A stretch of DNA of 64,000 bases from assembly GCA_012270965.1 (NCBI GenBank), contig JAAXHJ010000092.1, positions 1 through 64,000 of the forward strand, read 5' to 3'. This document shows positions 8,397 through 17,033 of the stretch, piece after piece. This DNA is from Candidatus Palauibacter poriticola. GTDB taxonomy: Bacteria > Gemmatimonadota > Gemmatimonadetes > Palauibacterales > Palauibacteraceae. The notes beneath the pieces are model-generated. The model ran no database searches and was not told the origin of the DNA. It saw only the letters and a list, made by a program, of their open reading frames with translations. Both the position numbers and the translations under genes were made by a program. Numbering within the stretch: the first letter of the stretch is position 1; every line of letters begins with the position of its first letter.

Positions 8397-9203
8397 TCAG
8401 TAGAACGCGAGCAGATCCAGGATGGGGACTCTCAGTAGCGCCGACCGGCCCGTCCGGACCCTCACGAGCATGTCGAGGGTCTGGAGGGGCCGGAGTTTTT
8501 GCGCCGCCGCCAGCAGATCCGGAGGGACGGCGACGTAGACCAGACCGTCGCCGGGATCGGGAGCGCGAGCGAGCAGGAAGGGTTCACCCTCGTAGAAGTC
8601 GATCCGCTCCGGTTCGGCCCGCTCCAGCGACAGAAACCGGACGGTCCAGCGGAGGCGAGCGCCCGCATACTCATCCGGGTTCGCGCGCAGCGCGGCGGCC
8701 GAGACGCCGGCCAAGACGCCGACTTCGACACCGAGCGCGCGGGCCGCTCCGAGCGCGGCCTCCCGCACCCAGCCCGAGCGGCGAATCCGGCTCCACTCCC
8801 CCCGCTCCTCCAGCCGGTCGACGAGGAAGCCCTCGAGGAGGAACCCGGTCACGGATCCGGCGGGGTGGGATCTGAGACGCTCGCCTCCCCGGCTCGCGAT
8901 GACGCCGTTGTGGCCTTCGCGCGTGGACGGCGCGATCGAGCCGGCCGGGACCCAGCCCTCGATCTCCACTTCCACCCAAACCCCTTCGGTGCGCTTGAGG
9001 ACGACCGGCGTGCGCAACGCGAGCTCGGCCAGCCGACGGCCGTCCGCCGCGTTCCGGAAGACCTCGCCGTCGATGACGATTTCGCGCACCTGCGCGGCGG
9101 CGGGGGGCGGCCCGTACGCGCACGCCAAGACGACCGGCAGGAGAAGCCGGCGTCGCAGCCGAACGCGACGAGACGTCTTTCTGGTAAGGATCCGGTCCTC
9201 CAC
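8397..9203 (-). CDS. secreted protein with two SH3b-like segments
   Basis: A 268-residue protein with an N-terminal Arg-rich head and signal peptide (LLLPVVLACAYGPPPAAAQ). Two short beta segments have the layout of bacterial SH3 domains: LALRTPVVLKRTEGVWVEVE followed by GWVPAGSI, and FLVDRLEERGEWSRIRRSGW followed by VREAAL. A C-terminal part (RWTVRFLSLERAEPERIDFY) is unassigned. SH3b domains often bind cell wall or peptides in the periplasm. It is divergent from the barrel gene at 9304. Confidence 0.55.
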   Translation of the reverse strand: MEDRILTRKTSRRVRLRRRLLLPVVLACAYGPPPAAAQVREIVIDGEVFRNAADGRRLAELALRTPVVLKRTEGVWVEVEIEGWVPAGSIAPSTREGHNGVIASRGGERLRSHPAGSVTGFLLEGFLVDRLEERGEWSRIRRSGWVREAALGAARALGVEVGVLAGVSAAALRANPDEYAGARLRWTVRFLSLERAEPERIDFYEGEPFLLARAPDPGDGLVYVAVPPDLLAAAQKLRPLQTLDMLVRVRTGRSALLRVPILDLLAFY

Positions 9204-9303
9204 CTACATTCCTCGCGCCGCGACCCCGTCGCCCAACTCGTGAGCTGGGGCCGTTCCCGTTCGAGATCCGACTCAACCAAGATATGGAATCCGCGTCAAC
9301 CCA

Positions 9304-10026
9304 GTGTCAAACAAACTGATCTTCGTCGTCGGACTCGCCCTGCTCGCCGCAGTTCCGCCGACGCTCGAGGCGCAGGCCGAACGCATCGACTCCCCCTTTC
9401 GCTGGCGCGAGAAGGGCTTCCGCGTCGGCCTCTTCGGAGGCTACCACGCCGGGAACCGGGGACGGCTCGAGTTCGCGCAGGGACCCACCGCCGCGGCGGG
9501 CGTCAGAATGCGCGTCCGGGCATCGAGTCCCCTTTCTCTCGAGCTTGGAGCTACGTACGGGGCGGCGGATCGATGGACGCTCGACGTCCTCGACGAGGCG
9601 GGACCGATGGTCGTCGACACCGTCTCGGCGGGCTGGCTGCGGGCCGATGTCGGCGCGCAGATCGGGCTCACCGGAGCGCGGACGTGGAACGGGATCCACC
9701 CCTACGGGCTCATCGGCGGCGGCTTCGTGTTCGGGGTCGACGAGGGCGCCTCCGAGTTTCTCGCCGACCAGGCGCTTGAACCCTACCGGTACGACATCTC
9801 CACCGCTCCGCACATCTTCGTGGGGTTGGGGTTCGAGATCTTTCTCGGGGAGACGATCGGGATCGGCTTCGAGGCCCGCGACTACCTCATCCGCGTAACG
9901 TCTCCGGACGGATTCCTCTTCGGAAGCACCCTGGAGCTGTTCGAGGCCTCCGGAGCGCCGGCGCCTCGGGGTTCCGTGTGGGGCCACAATCCGGAGTTCA
10001 GCATCTCCATCTGGTACTACTTCTAG
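9304..10026 (+). CDS. predicted outer-membrane beta-barrel protein
   Basis: The GTG-started 240-residue protein has a signal peptide (LIFVVGLALLAAVPPTLEAQ), then alternating amphipathic strands (GFRVGLFGGYHAG, LSLELGATYGA, YGLIGGGFVFGVD, IFVGLGFEIFLGE) and ends SISIWYYF. The aromatic final residue is the usual barrel-assembly signal. No transport specificity can be read. It is transcribed away from the SH3b-like gene; moeA follows 32 bases later. Confidence 0.6.
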   Translation: MSNKLIFVVGLALLAAVPPTLEAQAERIDSPFRWREKGFRVGLFGGYHAGNRGRLEFAQGPTAAAGVRMRVRASSPLSLELGATYGAADRWTLDVLDEAGPMVVDTVSAGWLRADVGAQIGLTGARTWNGIHPYGLIGGGFVFGVDEGASEFLADQALEPYRYDISTAPHIFVGLGFEIFLGETIGIGFEARDYLIRVTSPDGFLFGSTLELFEASGAPAPRGSVWGHNPEFSISIWYYF

Positions 10027-10058
10027 CCTCCCGTGACGAACTCCCGTAGCGGCCGAGC

Positions 10059-11309
10059 ATGAACGACGCTGACTGGATCTCCTTCGACGAGGCCCTCGCT
10101 CTCGTGCTGGACGCCGTGTCGCCGCTGGGGACGGCACGGGTGCCGCTCTCCGCCTCCCTCGGCCGCTCCCTCGCGCACGGCGTGGAAGCCGTCGCCCCGC
10201 ACCCGCCGTGGGACAACAGCGCCATGGACGGGTTCGCCGTGCGAATCGGCGAGGTTCGCGGCGCGAGCCCGGAACGGCCCGTGGTCCTCCCGATCTCCGA
10301 CGACGTCCCGGCCGGCGCCTTCCCGCGCGGGCCGCTGAAGCGCGGCTCCGTGGCGCGCGTGATGACGGGGGCGCCGGTGCCGGAGGGCGCCACGGGCGTC
10401 GTCCGCGTGGAGCACACGGACGGAGGCTCGGACGGGCGCGTGAGCATATTCGACGACGCGGACGGAGAGCGGCACATCCGTTTCCTCGGCGAGGATGTGC
10501 GGGCGGGCGACACGATGGTGGAGCGTGGCGAGGAGCTTGGGGCGGCGGCGGTGGCGCTGCTCGCGACGGCCGGGCTGGAGCAGGTGGAGGTGGGCCGGCG
10601 GCCTCGAGTCGGCGTGCTCGCGAACGGAGACGAACTCGCGGATTTCGATGAATTCGAGGAGGTGCGGACCGGGCGGCGGATCATGAACTCGAATGGGTAC
10701 GCGCTGGCCGCCCAACTCGGGGACTCCGGGGCGGAGCCGCTGCCGCTCGGCATCGCCCGGGACGACCCCGGCGACCTGCACCGTTGCCTCGCGCGGGCCG
10801 AATCCTGCGACGCGATCGTCTCCGCGGCCGGCGTGAGCGTCGGCGAGCACGACTACGTGAAGCAGGTGCTCGACGAACTCGGCTTTGAACGGTGCTTCTG
10901 GCGCCTGCGGATGCGCCCCGGCAGCGCGGCCGTCTTCGGCCTGCTCGGTGGCCGGCCGTTCTGGGGCGTCCCGGGCAATCCGGCCTCGGCGCTCGTAACG
11001 TACGAGACGCTCGTGAGACCGGCGATCCGCAAGATGGCGGGGTTCGCGCGTCCCTGCCGACGACCGCTGCGGTGTGTCGCGGCACACGACGTGCGCGGCC
11101 CTCGGGACGTGCTCTCGTTCCTGCGCGTGCTCATCGGATCCGCCGAGTCGGGCGCCCTCACGGCCCGCCTGAGCGGCCCGCAGGGCTCGGGCAATCTGGG
11201 ATCCATGCTGGCCGACGGGCTGCTCGCGATCCCCGTCGGGACCGACGCCATAGGCGCCGGGGATCCCGTTGACGTGATTCCGCTCAGGGAGTGGGCGAGT
11301 CCCGCCTGA
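10059..11309 (+). CDS. moeA: molybdopterin molybdenumtransferase
   Basis: MoeA inserts molybdate into adenylylated molybdopterin to complete the molybdenum cofactor. The 416-residue length is typical. Visible are DNSAMDGFAV (N-terminal domain), MTGAPVPEGATGVVRVE, the MoCF-binding domain with GVLANGDEL, SNGYALAAQL and AAGVSVGEHDYVKQVL, and GVPGNPASALVTYE. The C-terminal domain IV ends with GDPVDVIPL. No other cofactor genes are next to it, although an XdhC-type molybdoenzyme maturation protein lies about 5 kb away. Confidence 0.93.
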   Translation: MNDADWISFDEALALVLDAVSPLGTARVPLSASLGRSLAHGVEAVAPHPPWDNSAMDGFAVRIGEVRGASPERPVVLPISDDVPAGAFPRGPLKRGSVARVMTGAPVPEGATGVVRVEHTDGGSDGRVSIFDDADGERHIRFLGEDVRAGDTMVERGEELGAAAVALLATAGLEQVEVGRRPRVGVLANGDELADFDEFEEVRTGRRIMNSNGYALAAQLGDSGAEPLPLGIARDDPGDLHRCLARAESCDAIVSAAGVSVGEHDYVKQVLDELGFERCFWRLRMRPGSAAVFGLLGGRPFWGVPGNPASALVTYETLVRPAIRKMAGFARPCRRPLRCVAAHDVRGPRDVLSFLRVLIGSAESGALTARLSGPQGSGNLGSMLADGLLAIPVGTDAIGAGDPVDVIPLREWASPA

Positions 11310-11405
11310 CGCGGGGCGGGGGGCCCTGGCGGGCTCGGGGCGAAAGCTGCTGCGTCGGGCGGCGATACATCTCGCCTGAGACGCGACGGACTGCCCGGCC
11401 GCCCG

Positions 11406-12485
11406 TCAGATGCGGACGACCGCCGCCGCCATCGTGTAGCCGCCCCCGATCGACGTGAGCACGATCGTGGCCGGATCCGGCAGAGATCCGTGCTTTCCGC
11501 GGACGACTTCATCGAACGTCACGGCGACGGTCGAGGCGGACATGTTGCCGTAATCGACGATGTTGTGGACGACGCGCCCCTTCGGGAGGGCCAGCCTCTG
11601 CTCGAGACCGTGCGTGATCCGCGCGTTCGCCTGGTGAGGAATCACGAAATCCACGTCGGACCACGCGAGACCGGCCTTGTGAAGCGCCTGTTCGCCCACT
11701 TCGGCCATCTTGACGATCGCGTTGCGGACGATCCTCGGTCCGCCTTCCATATGGAGAATCGGGGCCCGGTCCCCATCGGCCCGCCAACTCTGCCCGGCAA
11801 GGTATATCGGGTCGCGCGCGAACCAGCCCGCCGCCGCCATCGGACCGAGTACGCCGTGATCCGTCTCGCTGCGCTCGAGCACGACCGCTCCGGCCCCGTC
11901 GCCGAAGAGCACGGCCGTCCGCACGTCCGTGTAGTCCACGAGCCGCGTGAGGGCGTCGCCCGAGACGACCAGAATCCGCTCCGCCATGCCGCTGACGATG
12001 GCCGACCAGGCTGCCCCCACGCCGTAGACGAAGCCGGCGCAGGCCGCGTTGATCGCGAATCCCCCCAAGCGCGGGTTCCCGATCTTCGTCGCCACGGTAC
12101 AGGCACTGTTCGGAACCTCGTCGCACGGTGAGACGGTCGCGACGTAGAGTTGGTCGATCTCATCCGGCTCTCGTCCGGCCGCCTCCAGCGCGGCGAGCCC
12201 CGCCCGGGCGCACATGTCCTCGGTCGTCAGATCGCTCCCCGGCGGGATGCGCCGACGCGACCTGATGCCGGTCACCTGGTACGCCCACTGATCGAAGACC
12301 TCGGGGACCGACAGCCCGTTGACACCCTCGACGCCCCTGAGCGCGGACCGCGCCTGCCCGACGTCGAACGACTCGCGCAACGTGCCCATGCCGAGAAGCT
12401 GGAAGTTGTCGATGCTGTCAGGCGGCAGGTAGCTCCCGGTACCCGTGACCGCCGCGGTCACTCTGGCTGCCAAGGCCCTCTCCAT
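11406..12485 (-). CDS. 3-oxoacyl-ACP synthase III (FabH)-like
   Basis: A thiolase-fold condensing enzyme of 359 residues with the KASIII triad: Cys149 in NAACAGFVYG, His284 in IPHQANARI and Asn314 in DYGNMSAST. SVSP-like VATVSPCDEVPNSAC and the C-terminal TSIGGGYTMAAAVV are also typical. KASIII condenses acyl-CoA with malonyl-ACP; homologues of this size also act in quinolone, polyketide or hydrocarbon pathways. An N-terminal insertion (residues 25-65) makes it longer than E. coli FabH (about 317), so the exact substrate is uncertain. It is convergent with moeA. Confidence 0.85.
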   Translation of the reverse strand: MERALAARVTAAVTGTGSYLPPDSIDNFQLLGMGTLRESFDVGQARSALRGVEGVNGLSVPEVFDQWAYQVTGIRSRRRIPPGSDLTTEDMCARAGLAALEAAGREPDEIDQLYVATVSPCDEVPNSACTVATKIGNPRLGGFAINAACAGFVYGVGAAWSAIVSGMAERILVVSGDALTRLVDYTDVRTAVLFGDGAGAVVLERSETDHGVLGPMAAAGWFARDPIYLAGQSWRADGDRAPILHMEGGPRIVRNAIVKMAEVGEQALHKAGLAWSDVDFVIPHQANARITHGLEQRLALPKGRVVHNIVDYGNMSASTVAVTFDEVVRGKHGSLPDPATIVLTSIGGGYTMAAAVVRI

Positions 12486-12511
12486 CCCTCATGGGTAAGA
12501 TCCGTGGGCAA

Positions 12512-12606
12512 GCAACCCGTGGAAGAAGCCCCGCTGCGTTCGAGCGGCGCCGCACCCCGCCTGAACGCTGCGCTCGGCGCTGAGGCGGGGCTTTGACACG
12601 GGCTGC
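12512..12606 (+). repeat. interspersed palindromic element, long form (copy 1)
   Basis: It begins ACCCGTGGAAGAAGCCCC, contains the core GCTGCGTTCGAGCGGCG, an inner arm CCGCCTGAACGCTGCGCTC, and ends with GGGGCTTTGACACGGGCTGC, so the outer ends are inverted repeats. The reverse complement of the element at 39797 matches it nearly end to end. It lies between two minus-strand genes in the gap 12486-12669. Confidence 0.75.
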
Positions 12607-12669
12607 AAGGCGTCGGCGGGCTCATCCGCCGGAAAGTCCGAGAGTATACGGCGCAGACCGGGAAGGTTG

Positions 12670-13437
12670 CTAGTGCGGTGTGCCGGGAATCCTCCAGCTA
12701 CCGGGAGGCGGGGAGCGGGCGAGCAGAAGCCGCGGCGCAGCGGAGCGGGCCGCCTCCGCAAGCGTGCGGGTCGGGCACGGGCGCGTCGGCATCACGCGGG
12801 CGCACTCCCTTACGCTCGCCTGCGACCAGCACGAGTCGGGCTGGCCATTGCCGCACTCCCGAATGAGCAGCTTCACGCTGGCGGGCAATCGAAGCACCGC
12901 ATCGCTGTCGAATTCCTCGGCCACCGCGTAGCGCACGAGATCTTCGGCCAGACCCAGTTCCACGCCGGCATCCAGCAACTCCTCGAGGGAGACGACGAGG
13001 AGGGGAAAATCGACGCGGTCCCGTCCCATCCGCACCAGAAGCTCGCGCCCCACTCCGCGGCGAAGGGCATCGGCGGCCTTCTCCAGCGCGACCGGCTCCG
13101 CCCGCGGACCGATGACGGACGCCGCATCCCGCAACTCCGCGGCGAACGTGTCCACGGCGGCGAGGACGACTTCCGGCGACACCCCCTTCGCCACCCCCTC
13201 CATGGCCTTGTCGATCAGGAGGCCCCGGGGCAGACCGTCGCGGACGCCGGCCTCGATGACGGAAAGGGTGCGCGCCGCATAGACGGCGCCGAGGTGACGG
13301 CTGAAGCGCGCACGCGCGTCCTGACCTGCCAGCGGCGACCCCAGCGCGAGAAGCGCGGCCCCGAGGAGCACGACCGCGGGAGCACGGCGCGACGCAGCTG
13401 TTGCCAACGACGCGTTAGGGGGCCAGCGAGCGGGCAC
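12670..13437 (-). CDS. secreted helical protein of unknown function
   Basis: A GTG-started, 255-residue protein with a signal peptide (PAVVLLGAALLALGSPLAGQ) and an all-helical mature part (VYAARTLSVIEAGVRDG, LLIDKAMEGVAKG, VELGLAEDLVRYAVAEEF). The C-terminus contains ECGNGQPDSCW and further Cys residues, then a low-complexity tail that may be extended by drift of the stop. It overlaps the 3' end of the anti-sigma candidate by 23 bases and is the third gene of the sigma factor operon. I do not recognise the family. Confidence 0.5.
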   Translation of the reverse strand: MPARWPPNASLATAASRRAPAVVLLGAALLALGSPLAGQDARARFSRHLGAVYAARTLSVIEAGVRDGLPRGLLIDKAMEGVAKGVSPEVVLAAVDTFAAELRDAASVIGPRAEPVALEKAADALRRGVGRELLVRMGRDRVDFPLLVVSLEELLDAGVELGLAEDLVRYAVAEEFDSDAVLRLPASVKLLIRECGNGQPDSCWSQASVRECARVMPTRPCPTRTLAEAARSAAPRLLLARSPPPGSWRIPGTPH

Positions 13438-14056
13438 CCGCGCCGCCCGTGATGGCGATCACGGCATTCTGGTTGCCGTAACCGTCCTCCACATACCGTT
13501 CCGCATGCGGATCCGTGATCCAGGTCTCGCCGTCCACGAGGAACATGTATTTGTGCACGCCGGGCGGGAGCCTCACCCGCCCGGTCCACACGCCGGTCCC
13601 GTACGGATCGGCCAGCGCGACCTCCGGCTGCCAGTCGTTGAAGTCGCCCGCGACGTGGACCGACACCGCGCCGGGTGCCTCGAGATGGAACTGCACGTAG
13701 TGGACTTCCTCGCCCACGAGCGCCGTCGCCGCCCCCGCCGGCTCGGTGTATGCGTTTTCCCGCGGCAGGAGGAGGAACGCTGCAAGCGCCGCGGCGGCCG
13801 CAAGTCCCAGCCACGGCCGGACGCGAACGGAGCGGGGATGCACCCACCAGTCCACGAGACCGGACAAGGGCCGGCCCCCCTCCTGGCGAACCGCGGCCAT
13901 GACCGTCGATTCGAGTCCAACCGGAGCTGCCCGCACCCCCGAGTCCCGCACGTCCAAAAGGAGGGCGTCCCACCGCTTCGCTTCCCTGCGGAGCTCCCGC
14001 GAGAGTTCCGAATGGTCGATTTCTCCGTCCAGGTACAGCTTCAGATCGTCGTTCAT
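13415..14056 (-). CDS. membrane anti-sigma-like protein with C-terminal glycogen-binding (CBM48/AMPK-type) domain
   Basis: This 213-residue protein directly follows the ECF sigma gene; the two overlap by 4 bases (ATGA). The N-terminus (MNDDLKLYLDGEIDHSELSREL) resembles anti-sigma cytoplasmic heads. A membrane segment follows (WLGLAAAAALAAFLLL, about 82-97). The outer part is a CBM48-like early-set domain: VHYVQFHLEAPGAVSVHVAG, DFNDWQPEVAL, GVWTGRVRLPPGVHKYMFLVDG and WITDPHAERYVEDGYG. Such domains bind alpha-glucans in AMPK and branching enzymes. I infer a sigma-factor regulator that senses an external ligand; the ligand is unknown. Confidence 0.7.
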   Translation of the reverse strand: MNDDLKLYLDGEIDHSELSRELRREAKRWDALLLDVRDSGVRAAPVGLESTVMAAVRQEGGRPLSGLVDWWVHPRSVRVRPWLGLAAAAALAAFLLLPRENAYTEPAGAATALVGEEVHYVQFHLEAPGAVSVHVAGDFNDWQPEVALADPYGTGVWTGRVRLPPGVHKYMFLVDGETWITDPHAERYVEDGYGNQNAVIAITGGAGARSLAP

Positions 14057-14523
14057 CGGTAGTTCTCTAACAGCACCTGTAACTGATCCCGAGCCCGGTG
14101 GACCCGCATCTTCAACGCGGACACCGAAGCTCCAAGTCTCTCCGCCATCTCCTCGTACGACCAGCCCTCGACGTGCTTGAGGACGAAGGCTTCACGCTGC
14201 TCGTCGCTCAGCGACTGCAAGGCTCGATAGATCTGCTCCCGTATTTCCGCCCGTTCGGCGCGCGCCTCGGGGAGACCCCGCGTCGCCGTGAGGGGACCGG
14301 CCGCCTCCAGCGACACCTCCCGCCGTGCCCGTCCCTTCAACTGATCCTTGCACAGGTTGACGGCGATCCGAAACAACCAGCCCCCTATCCGTTCCCGGTC
14401 GCGGCAGCGGTCGAGGCTTCGAAAACCGCGGATGAAGGTGCGCTGCACGATATCGGCGGCGTCGTCCGCGCGCCCGGTCATGCGCTCCGCGTAGCGGTAC
14501 AGCACATCCTTGTACCGGCGCAC
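14053..14523 (-). CDS. ECF-type RNA polymerase sigma factor (true start probably upstream)
   Basis: Sigma region 2 is seen as RYKDVLYRYAERMTGRADDAADIVQ with TFIRGFRSLDR, and GWLFRIAVNLCKDQLKGRAR; region 4 as LSDEQREAFVLKHVEGWSYEE followed by MAERLGASVSALKMRVHRAR. Coding sense clearly continues upstream of GTG 14523 in the same frame to about 14640 (SDADVVTAVLEGDREAYGVLV, the usual start of region 2), but no ATG, GTG or TTG lies in that stretch before a stop near 14670. A rare start (CTG or ATT) or a frameshift from ATGATG near 14590 is needed for a full protein. It is first in the operon with the CBM48-type anti-sigma candidate. Confidence 0.8.
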   Translation of the reverse strand: MRRYKDVLYRYAERMTGRADDAADIVQRTFIRGFRSLDRCRDRERIGGWLFRIAVNLCKDQLKGRARREVSLEAAGPLTATRGLPEARAERAEIREQIYRALQSLSDEQREAFVLKHVEGWSYEEMAERLGASVSALKMRVHRARDQLQVLLENYR

Positions 14524-14769
14524 GAGAACCCCGTATGCCTCCCGATCGCCTTCCAGTACGGCGGTAACGACATCCGCGTCGCTCGGTTCATCATCCGGAG
14601 CCCGACCCTCCGGCCCGACCCGAAAGATCTTCTGTTCGTGAATAAGACGACCTCTACGGCTTTGCGGTCACTCGATCCGCCGTCGACCCGCGACCCTCTT
14701 CGTACCGGGCTCGGGATCGGCGGTCCCTCCAATTTAGCGGAACCGTGATCCCCCAACTACCTTGGCTGC

Positions 14770-15885
14770 GTGAACGCCGGGAACACTGCCATCCACGCGC
14801 CGGATCTGTTCGGTCTCCGCACTCCGGCGCTCATCCTCGATCTCGATGTCCTGGAGAACAACCTCCGGGTCATGCAGGAACGCGCGGACGCTCTCGGCGT
14901 CAGGCTTCGCCCCCACGTGAAGACGCACAAGTGCGTGGAGATCGCCGAACTCCAGCGCTCGCGGGGGACGTCGGGCATCACGGTTTCCACGCTCGCCGAG
15001 GCCCGGGTCTTCGCGGAGGCGGGTTTCGCCGACATCCTGTGGGCCTTTCCGCTTAATCTCTCCCGAATCGACGAGGCGGCCGCACTCTCCCGGCGCGTCG
15101 AACTCGGCGTGACCGTGGACTCCCTCACGGCCGTCGAGGCCCTCGAGGCCGCGGGCACCGCCTTCTCGGTATGGCTCGAAATCGACTGTGGCTACGGGCG
15201 CTCCGGCGTCCCGTACGACAGCGGCCGGGTGGTCGAGATCGCACGGCAGATCTCACGTGCGGGCCGGCTCGCGCTCGGGGGCTGCCTGACGCACGCCGGC
15301 CACACCTACGGCGCGGACTCGCCCGCCGCCGTCGCCGCGCTCGCGGAAGAGGAGCGGCGGGCGATGGTCGAAGTGGCGCGCGCGCTCCGCGCGGCCGAAC
15401 TCGAGCCGGGAGTGCTCTCGCTGGGGTCGACCCCGGGAATGAGCCGGGTCGAGACGTTGGAGGGGATCGACGAGGTCCGGCCGGGAAACTACGCGCTCCA
15501 CGATTACACGCAGACGCGGCTGGGATCGTGCGCGGTGGGCGACTGCGCCGTCACGGTGCTCGCGACGGTCGTCTCCGCGCGCGAAGGAGTCGGCGGGGCG
15601 ATCGCGGATTGTGGCGCACTGGCGCTTTCGAAGGATCCGGGGCCCGACGACCCACCCCACTACGGGCGGCTGTTCGGGAGCCCGGAGGGAGGCCACCTCG
15701 GCGACGACCGCGTGACCTCGGTGAGTCAGGAGCACGGGCACCTCTCCGGAAGATACCGGGTCGGGGAGAAGGTCCGCGTGCTGCCGAATCACGCCTGCCT
15801 CACGGTGGCGCACTTTGACCACTTCGAGGTCGCGCGCGGGCATCGCGTCGTGGACCGCTGGAAGATCCGCCGCATCCGCGACTGA
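14770..15885 (+). CDS. D-threonine aldolase / D-serine dehydratase-like PLP enzyme
   Basis: A fold-type III PLP enzyme of 371 residues: an alanine-racemase-like N-terminal barrel with the PLP lysine in RPHVKTHK (Lys51) and GITVSTLAEARVFAEAGF, then GGCLTHAGHTYG, and a C-terminal D-ser_dehydrat domain with the metal motif LPNHACLTV (His-x-Cys). Enzymes of this family cleave D-beta-hydroxy amino acids or deaminate D-serine. The start is GTG. It stands alone between the sigma locus and the xdhC end of the next operon. Confidence 0.85.
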   Translation: MNAGNTAIHAPDLFGLRTPALILDLDVLENNLRVMQERADALGVRLRPHVKTHKCVEIAELQRSRGTSGITVSTLAEARVFAEAGFADILWAFPLNLSRIDEAAALSRRVELGVTVDSLTAVEALEAAGTAFSVWLEIDCGYGRSGVPYDSGRVVEIARQISRAGRLALGGCLTHAGHTYGADSPAAVAALAEEERRAMVEVARALRAAELEPGVLSLGSTPGMSRVETLEGIDEVRPGNYALHDYTQTRLGSCAVGDCAVTVLATVVSAREGVGGAIADCGALALSKDPGPDDPPHYGRLFGSPEGGHLGDDRVTSVSQEHGHLSGRYRVGEKVRVLPNHACLTVAHFDHFEVARGHRVVDRWKIRRIRD

Positions 15886-15975
15886 CCCCGCGCCGCAAGC
15901 CCCGCGCCGCAAAAAAACCCGCGCCGCAAGACGCCGCGCCGCACCCGACGCCGCGCCGCGCGACCCCGCGCCGAC
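15886..15975 (+). repeat. low-complexity CCGCGCCGCAA tandem repeat
   Basis: Six to seven imperfect copies of a unit close to CCCGCGCCGCAA fill the gap between the convergent PLP-enzyme and xdhC genes, with one A-run. It looks like slippage-expanded GC sequence; no coding or structural role is seen. Confidence 0.65.
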
Positions 15976-15976
15976 G

Positions 15977-17017
15977 TCAGGGAGCCCGGTCGAGGGCGAT
16001 GAGCTGGGCGAGGATGGAGACAGCGATTTGGGCGGGCGAGCGAGCGCCGATCCGCAACCCGACCGGACCGTGGATGCGGTCGCATGCCGCCTCGTCCAGC
16101 CCCCGCGCGAGGAGCGCCGCCCGCCGTTGCCGCTGCGTTCGGCCTCCGCCGAGGAGTCCGACGTAGCCGCAACGTGAGGCGAGCGCCGTCTCGAGGGCGG
16201 GCTCGTCCAACTTTTCATCGTGCGTGAGGATGACGACGCTCGTGCGGGGGTCGAGATCGAGTGCGGCCATCGCCTCATCCGGCCAGCGCGGATCGAGCGA
16301 CGCGGCATCCGAAAACCGTTCCGGCCGCAGGAAGGCCTCACGCGGATCGACGACCACGACCTCGAAGCCGGTTCGGTGCGCCATGATGCACAGCGCATGC
16401 CCGATCGGGGTCGCCCCCACGATGACGAGCCGCGGGGGCGGGATGAAGGACTCTACGAAGACGAGGCTCTCCGGATCGTCGTCCACGAGTTCGACGGCTC
16501 GGGCGTCCGACCGGCCGAGCCAATCGTCGACGCGCGAGCGGGCCGCCCGGTCGAGTTCGGCGGATCCGAGCGTTCCCAGCGACCGATCCGGTTCGAGGAG
16601 GAGTTGCCGCGAGCGCGTGGGCGGCGCCGCGCCGGTGAGGAGGACGCCCGGGGCGCCGGCCTCCTGGAGCTGCCAAAGGCGATGCCAGACGGGATCGCCG
16701 GGATCGTAGCGGTCGAGGAGGACGTCGATCTCCCCACCGCAGGAGAGGCCCACGCCCGCAGCCATCTCGTCGGTGATCCCGTACGTGACGGAGGCCGGCG
16801 CGCCGCCGCCCAGCAGCGCGGAGAGCCGTTCGTGCAGGTCGCCCTCCACGCACCCGCTCGAGATCGAGCCGCTCAGTTCCCCGGCACCCGAGATCGCGAA
16901 CCGCGCGCCCGGTGGCAGCGGGGCCGAACGGCGCACGGCGATGAGCGTCGCCATGGCGATCGGATCGCCCTGCTCCGCCCAACGCGCGATGTCCTCGCGC
17001 ACCGCCCGGAGGCTCAT
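15977..17017 (-). CDS. XdhC/CoxI-family molybdoenzyme maturation protein
   Basis: The 346-residue protein has the XdhC_CoxI N-terminal domain (ATLIAVRRSAPLPPGARFAI, GSISSGCVEGDL, GITDEMAAGVGLSCGGEIDV) and the C-terminal Rossmann domain (PRLVIVGATPIGHALCIMAH, VVVVDPREAFL, DPRTSVVILTHDEKLD, CGYVGLLGG). Such proteins help insert sulfurated molybdenum cofactor into xanthine dehydrogenase-type enzymes. I use ATG 17017, 16 bases after the etfA stop; an upstream open extension overlaps etfA and is not needed. No target molybdoenzyme is in the window. Confidence 0.85.
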   Translation of the reverse strand: MSLRAVREDIARWAEQGDPIAMATLIAVRRSAPLPPGARFAISGAGELSGSISSGCVEGDLHERLSALLGGGAPASVTYGITDEMAAGVGLSCGGEIDVLLDRYDPGDPVWHRLWQLQEAGAPGVLLTGAAPPTRSRQLLLEPDRSLGTLGSAELDRAARSRVDDWLGRSDARAVELVDDDPESLVFVESFIPPPRLVIVGATPIGHALCIMAHRTGFEVVVVDPREAFLRPERFSDAASLDPRWPDEAMAALDLDPRTSVVILTHDEKLDEPALETALASRCGYVGLLGGGRTQRQRRAALLARGLDEAACDRIHGPVGLRIGARSPAQIAVSILAQLIALDRAP

Positions 17018-17033
17018 GCCGCCCGCTCCGGAC

